Shown here: piece after piece, positions 26,580 to 36,190 of the stretch
How positions within the stretch are numbered: the first letter of the stretch is position 1
How the letters are laid out: every line of letters begins with the position of its first letter
Assembly: GCF_002221525.1 (NCBI RefSeq)
Contig: NZ_CP011028.1
Coordinates: 68,501-132,500, forward strand
Length of the DNA stretch: 64,000 nucleotides
Origin: Pseudoalteromonas espejiana DSM 9414
GTDB taxonomy: Bacteria > Pseudomonadota > Gammaproteobacteria > Enterobacterales > Alteromonadaceae
Direction: 5' to 3'
Made by a program: the position numbers and the translations under genes
The notes under the pieces: generated by a model
The model's database searches: none
The model's input: only the letters and a program-made list of their open reading frames with translations
Told to the model about the DNA's origin: nothing

Positions 26580-26936
26580 CTATTTTGCTTTTAGCGGCTC
26601 GCCTTCAAAAGTAACCCCTAAAAATGGCGTTGCCTCTGGCGCTAACATAAACGTGCGAATGTTCATGTGATCATCGCCCTTAGGGTTTTGTAGTACGTCT
26701 TCACGGTAAAACTTACCAAAGCAATCTAATGTATTTTGTTTACTTAAATCGTTTAATTTAGCAAACGCAAAAATTTTACATGAACCGTTGTTTTCACTTG
26801 CTGAGCTAAGCAACCCGTGGTTATTAAAGCCACATGCAGTAAAATTGTAATTAGCTTCAATCACCGCCATTGTGTCGGTAAATTGAATGCTTTTTGGGTT
26901 ATCTGCAAGTTGCTGTAAAAAATCTAGTAGTAACAT
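26580..26936 (-). CDS. HopJ type III effector-family protein (housekeeping copy)
   Basis: A 118-residue protein of the HopJ family, named after a Pseudomonas syringae effector but common in free-living gammaproteobacteria without type III secretion. Matching features are FTDTMAVIEANYNFTACGFNN, GSCKIFAFAKLNDLSKQNTL, CFGKFYREDVLQNPKGDDH and NIRTFMLAPEATPFLGVTFEG. It has no secretion signal and no type III genes are nearby, so the effector label should not be read as a function here. Confidence 0.85.
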   Translation of the reverse strand: MLLLDFLQQLADNPKSIQFTDTMAVIEANYNFTACGFNNHGLLSSASENNGSCKIFAFAKLNDLSKQNTLDCFGKFYREDVLQNPKGDDHMNIRTFMLAPEATPFLGVTFEGEPLKAK

Positions 26937-26968
26937 TTTTATCCTTTTTAATATAAAAATATAAGGGA

Positions 26969-28273
26969 TTAGTAATCGTTGCTAGTAAGCTCTGCACTTA
27001 AAAGCTTTCCATCATAAATATAAAAATAACCATCCCAGTACTGTGATGTAAATTCTGCTGAATCAAAAAACTCATCGTAATTGCCTAACTTAGCAAGGCT
27101 TGAAACAGGGTCGTTATATTTCACACCTGAAAAATCCCAACTGTGTCCTTGCTTAAAGTAATTGGCTAATGCCGAGAGTTTTATATTGTTAGTAGAGATA
27201 GGTTCAAAAAGTTTTAATTTGGCAATAAAGTCAGCTTTTTCATATAAGAACTCGCTGCATGGAGTAACACTGATATTGTCTTCAGATGAACTGATTAGCT
27301 TTAAAGATATATTTATATTTTTATTAAGATTACCATCAGTTTTGGCGATAAAGCTTTTAATGCAATGCTTATTAAATGCGATTTTGTCTATTAGCTGCCC
27401 TTGAGCAATTCCTATTAGCCTTTGATCTACTTCAGTGTCTGATGACTTATAATATGCGGTTTCAATATCTGCAAACTCTTTATTTAATGCCGTTATTTGT
27501 AAAGGCGTTATAGGGGTGGCTGCTTCTACAATCTCATTATTACTAAGTTTGATCTTAAGCTTTTTATTTTCCAACGTGAGCACATTATTAATTTGCATGG
27601 GTAATAAGTTTAAATGGAACTGATAGCCTACTAGTTGATTATTAACAAAGTGAAAAGCATGGTGCCTACCATATACACGTATTCTTTTGCTTTCATTTTT
27701 TAGTTCAAGGCTGTGTAACCCCAGCAGTTGAGTTACTTCTTGTGTGCTTTGTCCAAATTTGGTGCCAAAAAAGTACTTTGATATAATTAACTTACTATCA
27801 AATTTTTTGAATGCAGGTCGGTCATCATTATTTGAAAGAATTGTTATCTTTTTTTCATTTGATTTCAAAACTCTGAAGGTATGCTCCCCTGTAATAAAAG
27901 TAGCTTCAGACATTGCTTGGTTTTTATTGCAGTTTTTGGAAGGTGTGAAGTGAGCGGTATAAAATAAACGTTTTTTAATTGAGTTAGAAGAGGTCGATTC
28001 TTGGTTAACGTCTCTATCCATAACGAACCTCTCCTTAACATAGATTTGAGAGTTAGCAGCTAATGATTTTTTAACTTTTTTGTACTCAAATAAAGCTTCG
28101 GATCTTAAGTTTTTCTGTGCTTCAACTTCACTATCTAGCTGAAATAATGACATTTGAGTCTTAATTGTAAATTGCTCTGAAATAGCCTCACAGCTTTTGT
28201 CTTTTACAAAATAATTTGTTGCCAGAGCACTACATTGCCAAAAACAAAGTAGTGTAAATAGTAGTGCACGCAT
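26969..28273 (-). CDS. Unrecognised exported protein
   Basis: A 434-residue protein that I cannot assign to a family. The N-terminus (LLFTLLCFWQCSALATNYF) is a Sec signal peptide with probable cleavage after ALA. The mature part is rich in Lys, Asn, Ser and beta-prone stretches, with five Cys in all and no membrane helix. A central motif FGTKFGQSTQEVTQLLGLHS, then RVYGRHHAFHFVNNQLVGYQ, resembles the small strand-helix modules of periplasmic proteins that test a threshold or bind a partner, and a similar pattern returns near the C-terminus (NDPVSSLAKLGNYDEF). It is 23 bases downstream of the TPR-retropepsin gene, so the two are probably co-transcribed. No function is claimed. Confidence 0.75.
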   Translation of the reverse strand: MRALLFTLLCFWQCSALATNYFVKDKSCEAISEQFTIKTQMSLFQLDSEVEAQKNLRSEALFEYKKVKKSLAANSQIYVKERFVMDRDVNQESTSSNSIKKRLFYTAHFTPSKNCNKNQAMSEATFITGEHTFRVLKSNEKKITILSNNDDRPAFKKFDSKLIISKYFFGTKFGQSTQEVTQLLGLHSLELKNESKRIRVYGRHHAFHFVNNQLVGYQFHLNLLPMQINNVLTLENKKLKIKLSNNEIVEAATPITPLQITALNKEFADIETAYYKSSDTEVDQRLIGIAQGQLIDKIAFNKHCIKSFIAKTDGNLNKNINISLKLISSSEDNISVTPCSEFLYEKADFIAKLKLFEPISTNNIKLSALANYFKQGHSWDFSGVKYNDPVSSLAKLGNYDEFFDSAEFTSQYWDGYFYIYDGKLLSAELTSNDY

Positions 28274-28296
28274 AAACTTCCTTTTATTATTTTTGT

Positions 28297-29403
28297 TTAT
28301 TTAGCACTCAACTCTAACTCATTTGTTTGTTGATTTATATTAAATTTAAATCGCGATAAAAAGTTCATTCCTAACAAACCTTGGCTGCGGGTATTGTCGA
28401 TACTGAGCACTTCAAAGCCATAAATAATTTGCATCCCCACTTTAAACGACTCAATTTGATAACGCTTAACTTTAATTTGCCCATTTGCAGTGTTTACGGT
28501 TACATCGCCTAAATAAAGTGGCCTTGGTGAAAGTTGGCTAAGCACATCACTCGAAAGAGAAGTAATACTTGCACCGGTATCTATCATTAGTTCGCTTTGC
28601 AGTGAGTTATTTAGCTCGCTACTAATTAAATAATGCGCGCCGTAAGGGGTTAGGGTAATAAAGTCATCTTGCGATTGCGCCTTATTAATTAGTGTTTTTA
28701 GTGTATTTACGTCTGTTTTAAGAGGGTTATTACGTGGCATACGCTCAAGAGTGGTTATTGCGCTTATAAAGTCATTTTGCTGGTAATAGGCATAAGCAAG
28801 TGCGTATAAAAAGTGACTATTGTCGTTTTGATAATCGAGCCAAATTAGGGTTTGTTCGATAATTGCTTGCCAATTTTGCTGCTCACTTAAACTGTGAAGC
28901 TCGTTTTTGGTCAAATTTTCCAACCGCACATTTTCGGTGTGTTGCTGTGGCTCATTTAACAACGGGTATAGTTCAAATAAAGCAATAATTGCATTTTGTA
29001 TTTGCCCACTATTTATTAAGTAATCGACCTGCAGTGTAAGTAGCTCTGTATTGTAAGGGTCTTGATCTAATAGTGTGTTTAACAATGGTTCGCTAAGAAA
29101 TAAGTTAGTATTTAGCCATGTTTTTAATTGCAAAACCCACGAAGAGTAAAGTGTGCGAGCAAGGGTTGGGGAGTGTTGCTTTAGTTGCTGGTAAGTATTA
29201 AACGCCTCGTCAAATTGGTGTTGCTCAAATTGTTGTTTAGCCTTAGTAAGTAGCTCATTATTAGGCGCTTTAATTGGTTTTGCAGAGGTTTTTTGGATTT
29301 CTTGTTTGCCAACAACCGCGACTTGTTCTGGCCATAGCAGGTAAGCATTGAGGCTAAGTGAGCCAATTAATAGTAAGGTTATTAGCTTGGTATAATGGCT
29401 CAT
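28297..29403 (-). CDS. Membrane-anchored TPR protein with a retropepsin-like aspartic protease domain
   Basis: A 368-residue protein with an N-terminal anchor (LITLLLIGSLSLNAYLLW), a TPR-like helical region (~50-235; AKQQFEQHQFDEAFNTYQQL and AYAYYQQNDFISAITTLERM) and a C-terminal retropepsin-like domain (~255-365). The active-site motif is MIDTGASIT with Asp275, and QGLLGMNFLSRFKF is the second conserved segment of clan AA single-domain proteases. Such enzymes act as dimers. Domain order places the protease in the periplasm with TPRs to present a substrate. Substrate unknown. It starts 25 bases after yigB ends and could be read from the same operon. Confidence 0.87.
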   Translation of the reverse strand: MSHYTKLITLLLIGSLSLNAYLLWPEQVAVVGKQEIQKTSAKPIKAPNNELLTKAKQQFEQHQFDEAFNTYQQLKQHSPTLARTLYSSWVLQLKTWLNTNLFLSEPLLNTLLDQDPYNTELLTLQVDYLINSGQIQNAIIALFELYPLLNEPQQHTENVRLENLTKNELHSLSEQQNWQAIIEQTLIWLDYQNDNSHFLYALAYAYYQQNDFISAITTLERMPRNNPLKTDVNTLKTLINKAQSQDDFITLTPYGAHYLISSELNNSLQSELMIDTGASITSLSSDVLSQLSPRPLYLGDVTVNTANGQIKVKRYQIESFKVGMQIIYGFEVLSIDNTRSQGLLGMNFLSRFKFNINQQTNELELSAK

Positions 29404-29428
29404 TGCAACCTCGTCGTTGTATTCTAGG

Positions 29429-30136
29429 TTATTTAATAAAATGTGCTAAGGCATGAATATTCGCAATTTCAACATCGGCAAGCCCTTTGTAGGCATAGGT
29501 AGCGCCTTGATCGTTTAGCCATACCGATTGGCAACCAGCATTATTAGCGCCTTGTACGTCGGTATCTAGGCTATCGCCAATGTGTAAAATTTTACTTTTA
29601 GGGATATCTAAATGCGTCGCGGCTTTATCAAATAATGTTTTATGAGGCTTTGCTTTACCGTGCATGCCTGCTTGTAACACGAGCGAAAATTTATTGTGTA
29701 AATTAAAGCGTTCTATTTCCACATTACCATTAGTGATAGCAACAAGCGTAAAATGCTGAGCTAAGTTATCAAGTAGTTTTAGTACGTCGTCACTAACTAC
29801 TATTTTGCTACGTGCGTCAGCAAAAGCGTTATACGCTGCATTTGCATGGTGCTCTACATCATCGGCGTTTAAATCTAATTTAGAAAGCGCTAAACGCAGC
29901 GTATGTTGGCGCCATTTGGTCACGTTATCGGCAAGCTCAGGTGATTGTAATACTGCTTCGTTACGACATTGCTGCCAATATTTTGGGCCTTGCTCTAGGT
30001 AGCTTGGCAGTGCACTTAAGTAATCTTGCTGCGCTTTAACCGCCGCTTTTATTATTGGGTGGTTGTTGTACAAAGTGTCGTCTAAATCAAAGCTCATCAC
30101 AGAAAAAGGGCGAAGAGCACGATTAAATCGGATCAT
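29429..30136 (-). CDS. yigB: HAD phosphatase YigB
   Basis: Haloacid-dehalogenase-family phosphatase. The nucleophile motif is SFDLDDTLYNN. Motif II is in VAITNGN, motif III includes the Lys in GKAKPHKTLF, and motif IV is HIGDSLDTDVQGANNAG. In E. coli YigB dephosphorylates FMN and the riboflavin intermediate ARPP and lies next to xerC, as here (10-base gap). Synteny supports the name. AGGAG lies upstream of the start at 30136. Confidence 0.88.
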   Translation of the reverse strand: MIRFNRALRPFSVMSFDLDDTLYNNHPIIKAAVKAQQDYLSALPSYLEQGPKYWQQCRNEAVLQSPELADNVTKWRQHTLRLALSKLDLNADDVEHHANAAYNAFADARSKIVVSDDVLKLLDNLAQHFTLVAITNGNVEIERFNLHNKFSLVLQAGMHGKAKPHKTLFDKAATHLDIPKSKILHIGDSLDTDVQGANNAGCQSVWLNDQGATYAYKGLADVEIANIHALAHFIK

Positions 30137-30146
30137 AGTTATTCTC

Positions 30147-31094
30147 CTAATCAGTTTGCTTTTTAGCGCGCGGGTGGGTGTTGTCGTACACCTTGGCTAA
30201 ATGCTGAAAATCTAAATGCGTATACACTTGTGTAGCCGACAAACTACTGTGCCCTAATAGCTCTTGTACGGCACGTAAATCGCCAGAGGATTCTAAAATA
30301 TGAGATGCGAATGAATGGCGTAATTTATGTGGATGAACCTGCGAGCTAATACCTTGTTTTATTCCCCACTCTTGCATACGTAGGCGAACCTGACGCACCG
30401 AAATACGGTTTTTTTTGCTACTTAAAAATACGGCTGTTTCGTCAGGTTTTGCAAATTGACCGCGTATATTAAGCCAATTTTGAAGTGCGCTTAATGCTTT
30501 TTTTCCAACCGGAATTAAGCGCTCTTTATTCCCCTTACCTTTAACTAATATTTCACCACTGGATGTGTTAATATCGCGTAAGTTGGTGCCAACTAACTCG
30601 CTAATGCGTAGCCCCGATGAGTACATTAGTTCCATCATGGCTTTGTCTCTTATAGCTAATGGGTCGTCATCGTTAATTTCTAGCAGGCTTGCCATTTGAT
30701 CTACATCGAGATTTTTAGGTAAAGGCTTTGAAAACTTTGGTCCTTTAATGCCTTGGGCGGGGTTATGGTAATGTGCTTGTTGAGTAATGTTTTTGGCTTT
30801 CAAAAATTTGTACAAACTACGGATGCAGCTTAATTTTAAGCTAATTGTTCGCCCGCTTAATTGCTTTGACCTAAGGGCCATACTGTAGCGACGAATATGC
30901 TCGCCTTGTACGCCAAACCAATCGTCACATAATTTATTAAAATAAAGTGCGGCAAAATTAAGCTGGCTCACATACTGATTTACCGTATGCTCAGAATACT
31001 GCCTTTCGTACTTTAAATATTCGCTAAATAAATGAATGGGCGTACGCCAATTATCGCTTAACTGCTCAGTATTAGGCGTAGCGTCTTCGCTCAT
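30147..31094 (-). CDS. xerC: Tyrosine recombinase XerC
   Basis: Resolves chromosome dimers at dif together with XerD. The N-terminal core-binding domain (~15-110; EYLKYERQYSEHTVNQYVSQ) is followed by the catalytic domain with Arg in SGLRISELVGTN, Lys in KGKGNKERLIPV, HKLRHSFASHIL (His and Arg), LGHSSLSATQVY and the nucleophile Tyr in QVYTHLDFQHL. Length of 315 is normal. Its start overlaps the DUF484 stop by ATGA, and the order dapF-DUF484-xerC-yigB matches E. coli, which separates it from XerD. Confidence 0.96.
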   Translation of the reverse strand: MSEDATPNTEQLSDNWRTPIHLFSEYLKYERQYSEHTVNQYVSQLNFAALYFNKLCDDWFGVQGEHIRRYSMALRSKQLSGRTISLKLSCIRSLYKFLKAKNITQQAHYHNPAQGIKGPKFSKPLPKNLDVDQMASLLEINDDDPLAIRDKAMMELMYSSGLRISELVGTNLRDINTSSGEILVKGKGNKERLIPVGKKALSALQNWLNIRGQFAKPDETAVFLSSKKNRISVRQVRLRMQEWGIKQGISSQVHPHKLRHSFASHILESSGDLRAVQELLGHSSLSATQVYTHLDFQHLAKVYDNTHPRAKKQTD

Positions 31095-31702
31095 GCCAGT
31101 TCCAACAGCCTTAGTTGCAGGGCACGCACAAAATCAAGTACAAAGAGATTGTCTTGTGCGGGTTCAAAGTGGTTAGCATCGTTACTACCAAAGGCTAAAA
31201 TAGCCACTGGCTTTTTGCTATCACCAATTAAATAAATAGCTGCCGACTGGGTTTCATCGCTAAATAGTAGCTCGCGTTCTTGTTGATTAATGCGCCCTAA
31301 ATAATGCGTAGAATGTGTAAGGCGGTGCTCAATAAGGCTTTCATACTGTGCTGTATATTTAACTAACTTACAGTTGCTTATGTTTGGACTTGTACAAATT
31401 ATATTGGTTAAGTTACTGGCAAGTGTATTGAAGTCGTAATTGCTCCAAAGCTGGCTATGGCATTGGCTAAATAACCTATATACAAGCTCGTTTTGTGTTG
31501 CATGTTTGCTCATGCTCTCTATTTGATTTTTTAACAGTGTGTTGTGCTCACGTAGCTGGCGCTGCTGAATATGCACCAGTGAAGTAGCACCTTGCTCTTT
31601 TTGTTGAAGCTCAAGCTTTGCAAGTAAGTGTGGTTGCTCAATTAAAAAATCAGGGTGCTGTGTCAAATACTCAGCAACTTGTGCTTTGGTTAGCTCGTTC
31701 AT
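31091..31702 (-). CDS. DUF484 family protein
   Basis: A 203-residue protein of the DUF484 family, whose members resemble GAF domains. An N-terminal helical segment ([20 protein letters not shown] and [14 protein letters not shown]) forms a likely coiled coil, followed by a GAF-like region ending [19 protein letters not shown]. It overlaps dapF upstream and xerC downstream, each by ATGA, so it is tightly coupled to both. In E. coli the equivalent gene between dapF and xerC is yigA. Function is unknown; its invariable link with xerC suggests a role near recombination or cell division. Confidence 0.93.
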   Translation of the reverse strand: MNELTKAQVAEYLTQHPDFLIEQPHLLAKLELQQKEQGATSLVHIQQRQLREHNTLLKNQIESMSKHATQNELVYRLFSQCHSQLWSNYDFNTLASNLTNIICTSPNISNCKLVKYTAQYESLIEHRLTHSTHYLGRINQQERELLFSDETQSAAIYLIGDSKKPVAILAFGSNDANHFEPAQDNLFVLDFVRALQLRLLELA

Positions 31703-32529
31703 AATGCTACTTGCCCATCAAATACATGCTCGGCTGGGCCGGTCATGCGTACAGGGTGGCCTTCGCCGCTCCAGCGAACTTGCAATGTACCGCCAGGTAA
31801 ATCAACTTGTACCGTGGTGTTTAGTTTGCTTTGAATATGGCCAATAACCATCGCTGCACATGCGCCAGTACCACAAGCAAGGGTTTCGCTAACGCCACGC
31901 TCCCATACTCTGAGTTTTATATGATCTTGCGACACTACTTGCATAAAGCCGATGTTGGCCCGATTTGGAAAGCGTTCGTGGTTTTCTAGTAGTGGGCCTA
32001 GCACATCAACTTGTGCGGTTGTTATGTCGTCAACTTCTAACACGCAATGCGGGTTACCCATAGATACAGCGCCACTAAATACAGTGTGCTCTTGCGCTCT
32101 TATAATATAGGTTAGTTCACGCTTGCTGGCTTTGAGCGGTATTTTGGCCGGCTCAAAATTAGGGTGGCCCATGTTTACTGTAACTTGGCCATCTTTTTCA
32201 ATATACAGTGTTAAGTTACCTGATTTAGTCGACACGCTAATTTTATGCTTATTGGTTAGGCCCTTCATGCGTACAAAGCGGGCAAAACAGCGTGCGCCGT
32301 TTCCGCATTGTTCTACTTCGGTGCCATCGGCATTAAATATACGATAATGAAAGTCGAGATCGGGAGAATAAGGTGCTTCAACCATGAGTAATTGGTCAAA
32401 ACCAATACCAAAGTGGCGATCAGCCAGTTTTTTTATTTGATCTCGTGATAAAAATACATTTTGTGTAATGTTATCAATTACAACAAAGTCGTTGCCTAAG
32501 CCGTGCATTTTGGAAAAATTAACTAACAT
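31699..32529 (-). CDS. dapF: Diaminopimelate epimerase DapF
   Basis: Converts LL-diaminopimelate to the meso form, used for lysine and peptidoglycan. The catalytic Cys pair is visible: [14 protein letters not shown] in the N-terminal half and [15 protein letters not shown] in the C-terminal half. [16 protein letters not shown] is the N-terminal signature, with [14 protein letters not shown] and [11 protein letters not shown]. Length of 276 is usual. It lies 63 bases after lysA, its successor in the pathway, and is the third gene of lptM-lysA-dapF-DUF484-xerC-yigB. Confidence 0.97.
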   Translation of the reverse strand: MLVNFSKMHGLGNDFVVIDNITQNVFLSRDQIKKLADRHFGIGFDQLLMVEAPYSPDLDFHYRIFNADGTEVEQCGNGARCFARFVRMKGLTNKHKISVSTKSGNLTLYIEKDGQVTVNMGHPNFEPAKIPLKASKRELTYIIRAQEHTVFSGAVSMGNPHCVLEVDDITTAQVDVLGPLLENHERFPNRANIGFMQVVSQDHIKLRVWERGVSETLACGTGACAAMVIGHIQSKLNTTVQVDLPGGTLQVRWSGEGHPVRMTGPAEHVFDGQVAL

Positions 32530-32592
32530 AGCGCTCTAATTCGGGTTTGCTCTGCGCTAATCATGCCACAGAGCAGGAGTTGACAAAAACGT

Positions 32593-33846
32593 TTATGGTA
32601 AAACTTTTTCACCTTGATAAAGACTTTCTATTGTTTCGCGTTGGCGAATAAGGTGATGCTGCTCGCCATCTACCATTATTTCTGCAACACGTGGGCGTGA
32701 GTTATAGTTTGAGCTCATTGTAAAGCCATATGCTCCCGCACTACGTTGGGCGAGTAAATCGCCTTGCTTAAGAGCAAGTTCGCGGTCTTTACCTAAAAAG
32801 TCGCCGGTTTCACATACTGGACCAACAATATCAAAGTTATGCGAAGGGGTGTCGTCGCTGCGCACCGATACCGGAATAATCTTTTGCCATGCTTGATAAA
32901 GCGAAGGACGCAGCATGTCGTTCATACCTGCATCTACAATGGCAAAAAACTTATCTTGGTTTTGTTTAATAAATTCAACTTGGGTTACTAAAATGCCAGC
33001 ATTGGCTGCAATAGCGCGGCCAGGCTCAAAAATAAGCTCAAGGTGTTTGTAATTAGCTAAACGCTCAGTTACTTGTGCAGCATATTCACTTGGGTGTGGC
33101 GGTTGCTCGTTGTTATACGGCACACCTAAGCCACCACCAATATCTAAATGCGTAAGCTCAATACCGCAGGCTTTTAACTCATCAATTAGTGCCATTAATT
33201 TATCTAGCGCTTCTAAGAATGGCCTTACTTCTGTTAGTTGCGAACCTATATGGCAATCAACACCGGTAATTTTTAAGCCCGGTAAAGACGCTGCATGTTG
33301 ATAAACACTCACAGCTGTTTGAATATCAATCCCAAACTTATTTTCTTTTAAACCGGTAGAAATATACGGGTGCGTTTTAGCATCTATATCCGGATTAACA
33401 CGAATAGAGATAGGCGCTTCTAAATTTAGCTCGCAAGCCACCTCAGAAATACGCTCAAGCTCCGATACCGACTCAACGTTAAAACATTTAATGCCTAGTT
33501 TTAGTGCATAAGCTATTTCGTCAGCGGTTTTAGCCACACCTGAAAAAACCACTTTATTGGCATCGCCACCGGCTTTTATTACACGCGCAAGCTCGCCCTT
33601 TGACACAATGTCAAAACCTGAGCCAAGGCGCGCTAAAATATTTAATACTGCAATATTAGAATTTGCTTTAACGGCGTAACACACCAAACTTTTGTGGTTT
33701 TTAGTCGCATTAGCAAATGCCAAATAGTGACGCTCAAAAGTAGCACGAGAATACACATAACACGGTGTACCATATTGTTGGGCAATAGCGGCAACGCTCA
33801 CGTCTTCGGCAAATAATTGGTTGTTTTGGTAGTTAAAATAATCCAT
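32593..33846 (-). CDS. lysA: Diaminopimelate decarboxylase LysA
   Basis: PLP-dependent decarboxylase making L-lysine from meso-diaminopimelate. The PLP Lys is in CYAVKANSNIAVLNIL near residue 60. Further hallmarks are HIGSQLTEVRPF, LDIGGGLGVPY, the phosphate-binding FEPGRAIAANAGILV, CETGDFLG with the active-site Cys, and SAGAYGFTMSSNYNSRPR. Its ATG directly abuts the lptM stop (TAAATG), with AGGAG inside the lptM coding end, so the two are translationally coupled. Confidence 0.97.
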   Translation of the reverse strand: MDYFNYQNNQLFAEDVSVAAIAQQYGTPCYVYSRATFERHYLAFANATKNHKSLVCYAVKANSNIAVLNILARLGSGFDIVSKGELARVIKAGGDANKVVFSGVAKTADEIAYALKLGIKCFNVESVSELERISEVACELNLEAPISIRVNPDIDAKTHPYISTGLKENKFGIDIQTAVSVYQHAASLPGLKITGVDCHIGSQLTEVRPFLEALDKLMALIDELKACGIELTHLDIGGGLGVPYNNEQPPHPSEYAAQVTERLANYKHLELIFEPGRAIAANAGILVTQVEFIKQNQDKFFAIVDAGMNDMLRPSLYQAWQKIIPVSVRSDDTPSHNFDIVGPVCETGDFLGKDRELALKQGDLLAQRSAGAYGFTMSSNYNSRPRVAEIMVDGEQHHLIRQRETIESLYQGEKVLP

Positions 33847-34038
33847 TTATTGCTCCTGACTTTGCTGTTTAATGGCCTGTGTTGATGGCGTTGGTTGAGC
33901 TGTATTTTGTGGTTTATTTTGCTCAGCCTGCTGCTCTGGTAAATAAAGAGGGCCGCTTTGGCCACAGCCAGCTAATGCGCTTAGTAGTAAAGTACTTATA
34001 GATAGTCGTTTTAATTGTAAGGTATGTGTCGCTTTCAT
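33847..34038 (-). CDS. lptM: LptM (YifL) small lipoprotein
   Basis: A 63-residue lipoprotein of the LptM family, which helps mature the LptD-LptE lipopolysaccharide translocon by assisting disulphide formation in LptD. The signal peptide ends in the lipobox LAGC and is followed at once by the family signature GQSGPLYLP. The rest is a Gln/Pro-rich low-complexity tail, longer than strictly needed. It is first in the lysA operon, the same place yifL has near dapF and cyaY in E. coli. Confidence 0.92.
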   Translation of the reverse strand: MKATHTLQLKRLSISTLLLSALAGCGQSGPLYLPEQQAEQNKPQNTAQPTPSTQAIKQQSQEQ

Positions 34039-34186
34039 TAGATTAATACGGTTGCTGGCTTTATAATCGCAGAGTAACAGAATATCTAAAAAATGCAGCT
34101 ATTCGCGGATGATTTTATTCCTGTTACACTAGCTGTATATAAACCGTACCCAATACTAGGCAGCTCGCCTGCAAAGGAAAATTACA

Positions 34187-34510
34187 ATGACTGAACACGA
34201 ATATCACCAATTAGCCGAAGCTCTTATGTTCACTATTGAAGAGCAAGTTGATGATTGCGAAGCAGATTTAGATTATGAATCGGCAGAGGGTATTTTAGAA
34301 ATTATTTTTGCTGATAAAAGTAAAATTGTAATTAACAAGCAAGCCCCTTTGCACCAAGTATGGGTGGCAACTAAATTTAATGGTCATCACTTTGAAATGC
34401 GCGACGGCCAGTGGATTGACAACCGCTCGGGCGCTGAGTTTTGGGAATTTATGAACCAAGCGTCTACTCGTCAAGCTGGTCAAGAAGTTAAGTGGCAATC
34501 AAGTTTATGA
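34187..34510 (+). CDS. cyaY: Iron-sulfur cluster assembly protein CyaY (bacterial frataxin)
   Basis: Iron-binding regulator of the IscS cysteine desulfurase. All frataxin hallmarks are present: an acidic first helix ([14 protein letters not shown]), then [36 protein letters not shown], and the [14 protein letters not shown] end. Length of 107 is typical. It is divergent from lptM and overlaps the next gene by ATGA. AAAGGA lies upstream of the start. Confidence 0.96.
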   Translation: MTEHEYHQLAEALMFTIEEQVDDCEADLDYESAEGILEIIFADKSKIVINKQAPLHQVWVATKFNGHHFEMRDGQWIDNRSGAEFWEFMNQASTRQAGQEVKWQSSL

Positions 34511-35163
34511 GTTTGGAATTTGTACAATACCCAGCACAATCAGAGCACAAAGCAACGGTAATTTGGTTACATGGTTTAGGTGATTCGGGGGATGGTTTTG
34601 CTCCAGTTGCCCCGCAGCTTAATTTACCGAGTGAGCTAGGTATACGATTTGTATTTCCGCATGCGCCTATTCAACCGGTCACCATAAATGGTGGCATGGA
34701 AATGCGCTCTTGGTACGACATTAAATCTATAGAATTAGATAAACGTGCCGATGAACAAGGTGTTAGAGATTCTGCAACAAAAGTAGAAGCCCTTATTGAG
34801 CAAGAAATTGAAAGTGGTATACCGGCAAATAAAATTATTTTGGCTGGTTTTTCGCAAGGTGGCGTAGTGTCGCTACATTTGGCGCCGCGTTTTGAGCAAA
34901 AGCTCGCTGGTGTAATGGCGCTTTCTACTTATATGTGTGTGCCTGAAAAGCTCACTCATGAAGCAAAGCATACCGATTTAAATGTATTTATGGCGCATGG
35001 TAGCCAAGATAACGTAGTGCCGCATAGTGCGGGAAGAAGTGCGTTTGAAGTATTAACAGCACATAACATGGATGTAAGCTGGCAAGAATACCCAATGGCA
35101 CACCAAGTTTGCGCAGAAGAACTGCAAGCTATTCGCCAATGGTTAATTGCCCGCTTAAGCTAA
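34507..35163 (+). CDS. Alpha/beta-hydrolase carboxylesterase
   Basis: A 218-residue cytoplasmic carboxylesterase/phospholipase-family enzyme. The start at 34507 overlaps the cyaY stop (ATGA) and gives the family N-terminus, in place of a frame extended by five codons. The oxyanion loop is [14 protein letters not shown], the nucleophile Ser lies in [12 protein letters not shown], the acid in [10 protein letters not shown] and the His in [12 protein letters not shown]. It matches the short-chain esterases related to Pseudomonas fluorescens carboxylesterase II. Physiological substrate unknown. Confidence 0.93.
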   Translation: MSLEFVQYPAQSEHKATVIWLHGLGDSGDGFAPVAPQLNLPSELGIRFVFPHAPIQPVTINGGMEMRSWYDIKSIELDKRADEQGVRDSATKVEALIEQEIESGIPANKIILAGFSQGGVVSLHLAPRFEQKLAGVMALSTYMCVPEKLTHEAKHTDLNVFMAHGSQDNVVPHSAGRSAFEVLTAHNMDVSWQEYPMAHQVCAEELQAIRQWLIARLS

Positions 35164-35185
35164 TTTTGGAGCCGCTGAGGTCAAT

Positions 35186-36154
35186 ATGAGTCAAAAAATA
35201 GTTATTAAAGCAAATGTAAAACGCGAACCACAAAATAGTGTACCTAATGTAAGCTACGAGTGGCATTGGCGTCGTATTGCGAGTGTTTCTATGTTGGTAG
35301 CAATGACCTCGGCAGCTGTTGTTTATGGGCTTACCACATCGGTTAACGCAGAGCAGGGCGAGCACCCTAATGAGCAAGAGCAGTACTTAAGCTTTGCCGA
35401 TAACAACATTCAAAATAATGATGCACTAATTAGTGACCCTGTTATTAATGAGGCACCAAATGACGAAGCTGTTAATAGTAACGAGCAAGTAAGCGAAAGT
35501 GAATTAGCGCGCACTGCTCTTTTAACCGAGCTACCACAAGCAACCGATGATGCCCCTTTAAATAACGCTCCACTATCTACAAATACAGCGCCAACCGAGT
35601 CGATTGAAGCAATAGATAATAACAGTGCTGAGGTTATCAATAATCAGCAAAGTAATGTTGCTAGTGAGCAAGTTAATGAACAACCTAGTAATCAACCGCT
35701 AAATGCCTCTCCTAGTGAACTACTTGCAGAAATACAAAGCGATGATGGTGTACTTACGAGTAGCGAAGGGTTTTCAGCTAATGCTCACATTGCAAGCGTT
35801 GCACTTGGCGCGCAAATTGATACTAGTAAAATTAGCCGTGCGGTACTTACCCGTAAAGTAAGTAAGCGTGAGCCAACTAATGTATTTGCTGCTGACATTC
35901 GTTTAAATCAGTTTGAAGAAGCACTTTCGTTTTTTAGTGAACTTAAAAATTTACAAGGCCAGCAGGTTAAGCATGTGTGGTCTTTTGAGGGCGAAACCAT
36001 GGCTGAAATTTCGCTCAATGTAACTTCGCCTCGTTACAGAACGTACTCAACTAAAAATATTATGGACACACAAACAGGCCACTGGCGTGTAGATGTTGTT
36101 GATGAGCAAGGTAATTTAATTGCTCAAAAAGAATTTAGAATTTTAGCTGATTAA
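35186..36154 (+). CDS. DUF2914 single-pass membrane protein
   Basis: A 322-residue protein. A short cytoplasmic N-terminus (~1-33) precedes one membrane helix (ASVSMLVAMTSAAVVYGLTT). A long acidic Asn/Glu/Ser/Pro-rich linker (~55-195) leads to a C-terminal DUF2914 domain (~225-322) with FSELKNLQGQQVKHVW, GETMAEISLNV, YRTYSTKNIM and TGHWRVDVVDEQGNLI. The domain is therefore periplasmic and held away from the membrane. Function unknown. It follows the esterase by 22 bases and precedes hemC. Confidence 0.88.
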   Translation: MSQKIVIKANVKREPQNSVPNVSYEWHWRRIASVSMLVAMTSAAVVYGLTTSVNAEQGEHPNEQEQYLSFADNNIQNNDALISDPVINEAPNDEAVNSNEQVSESELARTALLTELPQATDDAPLNNAPLSTNTAPTESIEAIDNNSAEVINNQQSNVASEQVNEQPSNQPLNASPSELLAEIQSDDGVLTSSEGFSANAHIASVALGAQIDTSKISRAVLTRKVSKREPTNVFAADIRLNQFEEALSFFSELKNLQGQQVKHVWSFEGETMAEISLNVTSPRYRTYSTKNIMDTQTGHWRVDVVDEQGNLIAQKEFRILAD

Positions 36155-36190
36155 GCTTAGCTATTCAGCAGTAACTATTTGGATACCCCT

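Noticed and set aside
26580..26936. Type III secretion effector
   Set aside because: The HopJ family occurs widely in bacteria without type III secretion, and no secretion or chaperone genes are nearby.
30147..31094. Phage integrase or integron integrase
   Set aside because: The gene overlaps DUF484 and lies in the conserved dapF-xerC-yigB order, with no attachment site or phage genes, so it is chromosomal XerC.
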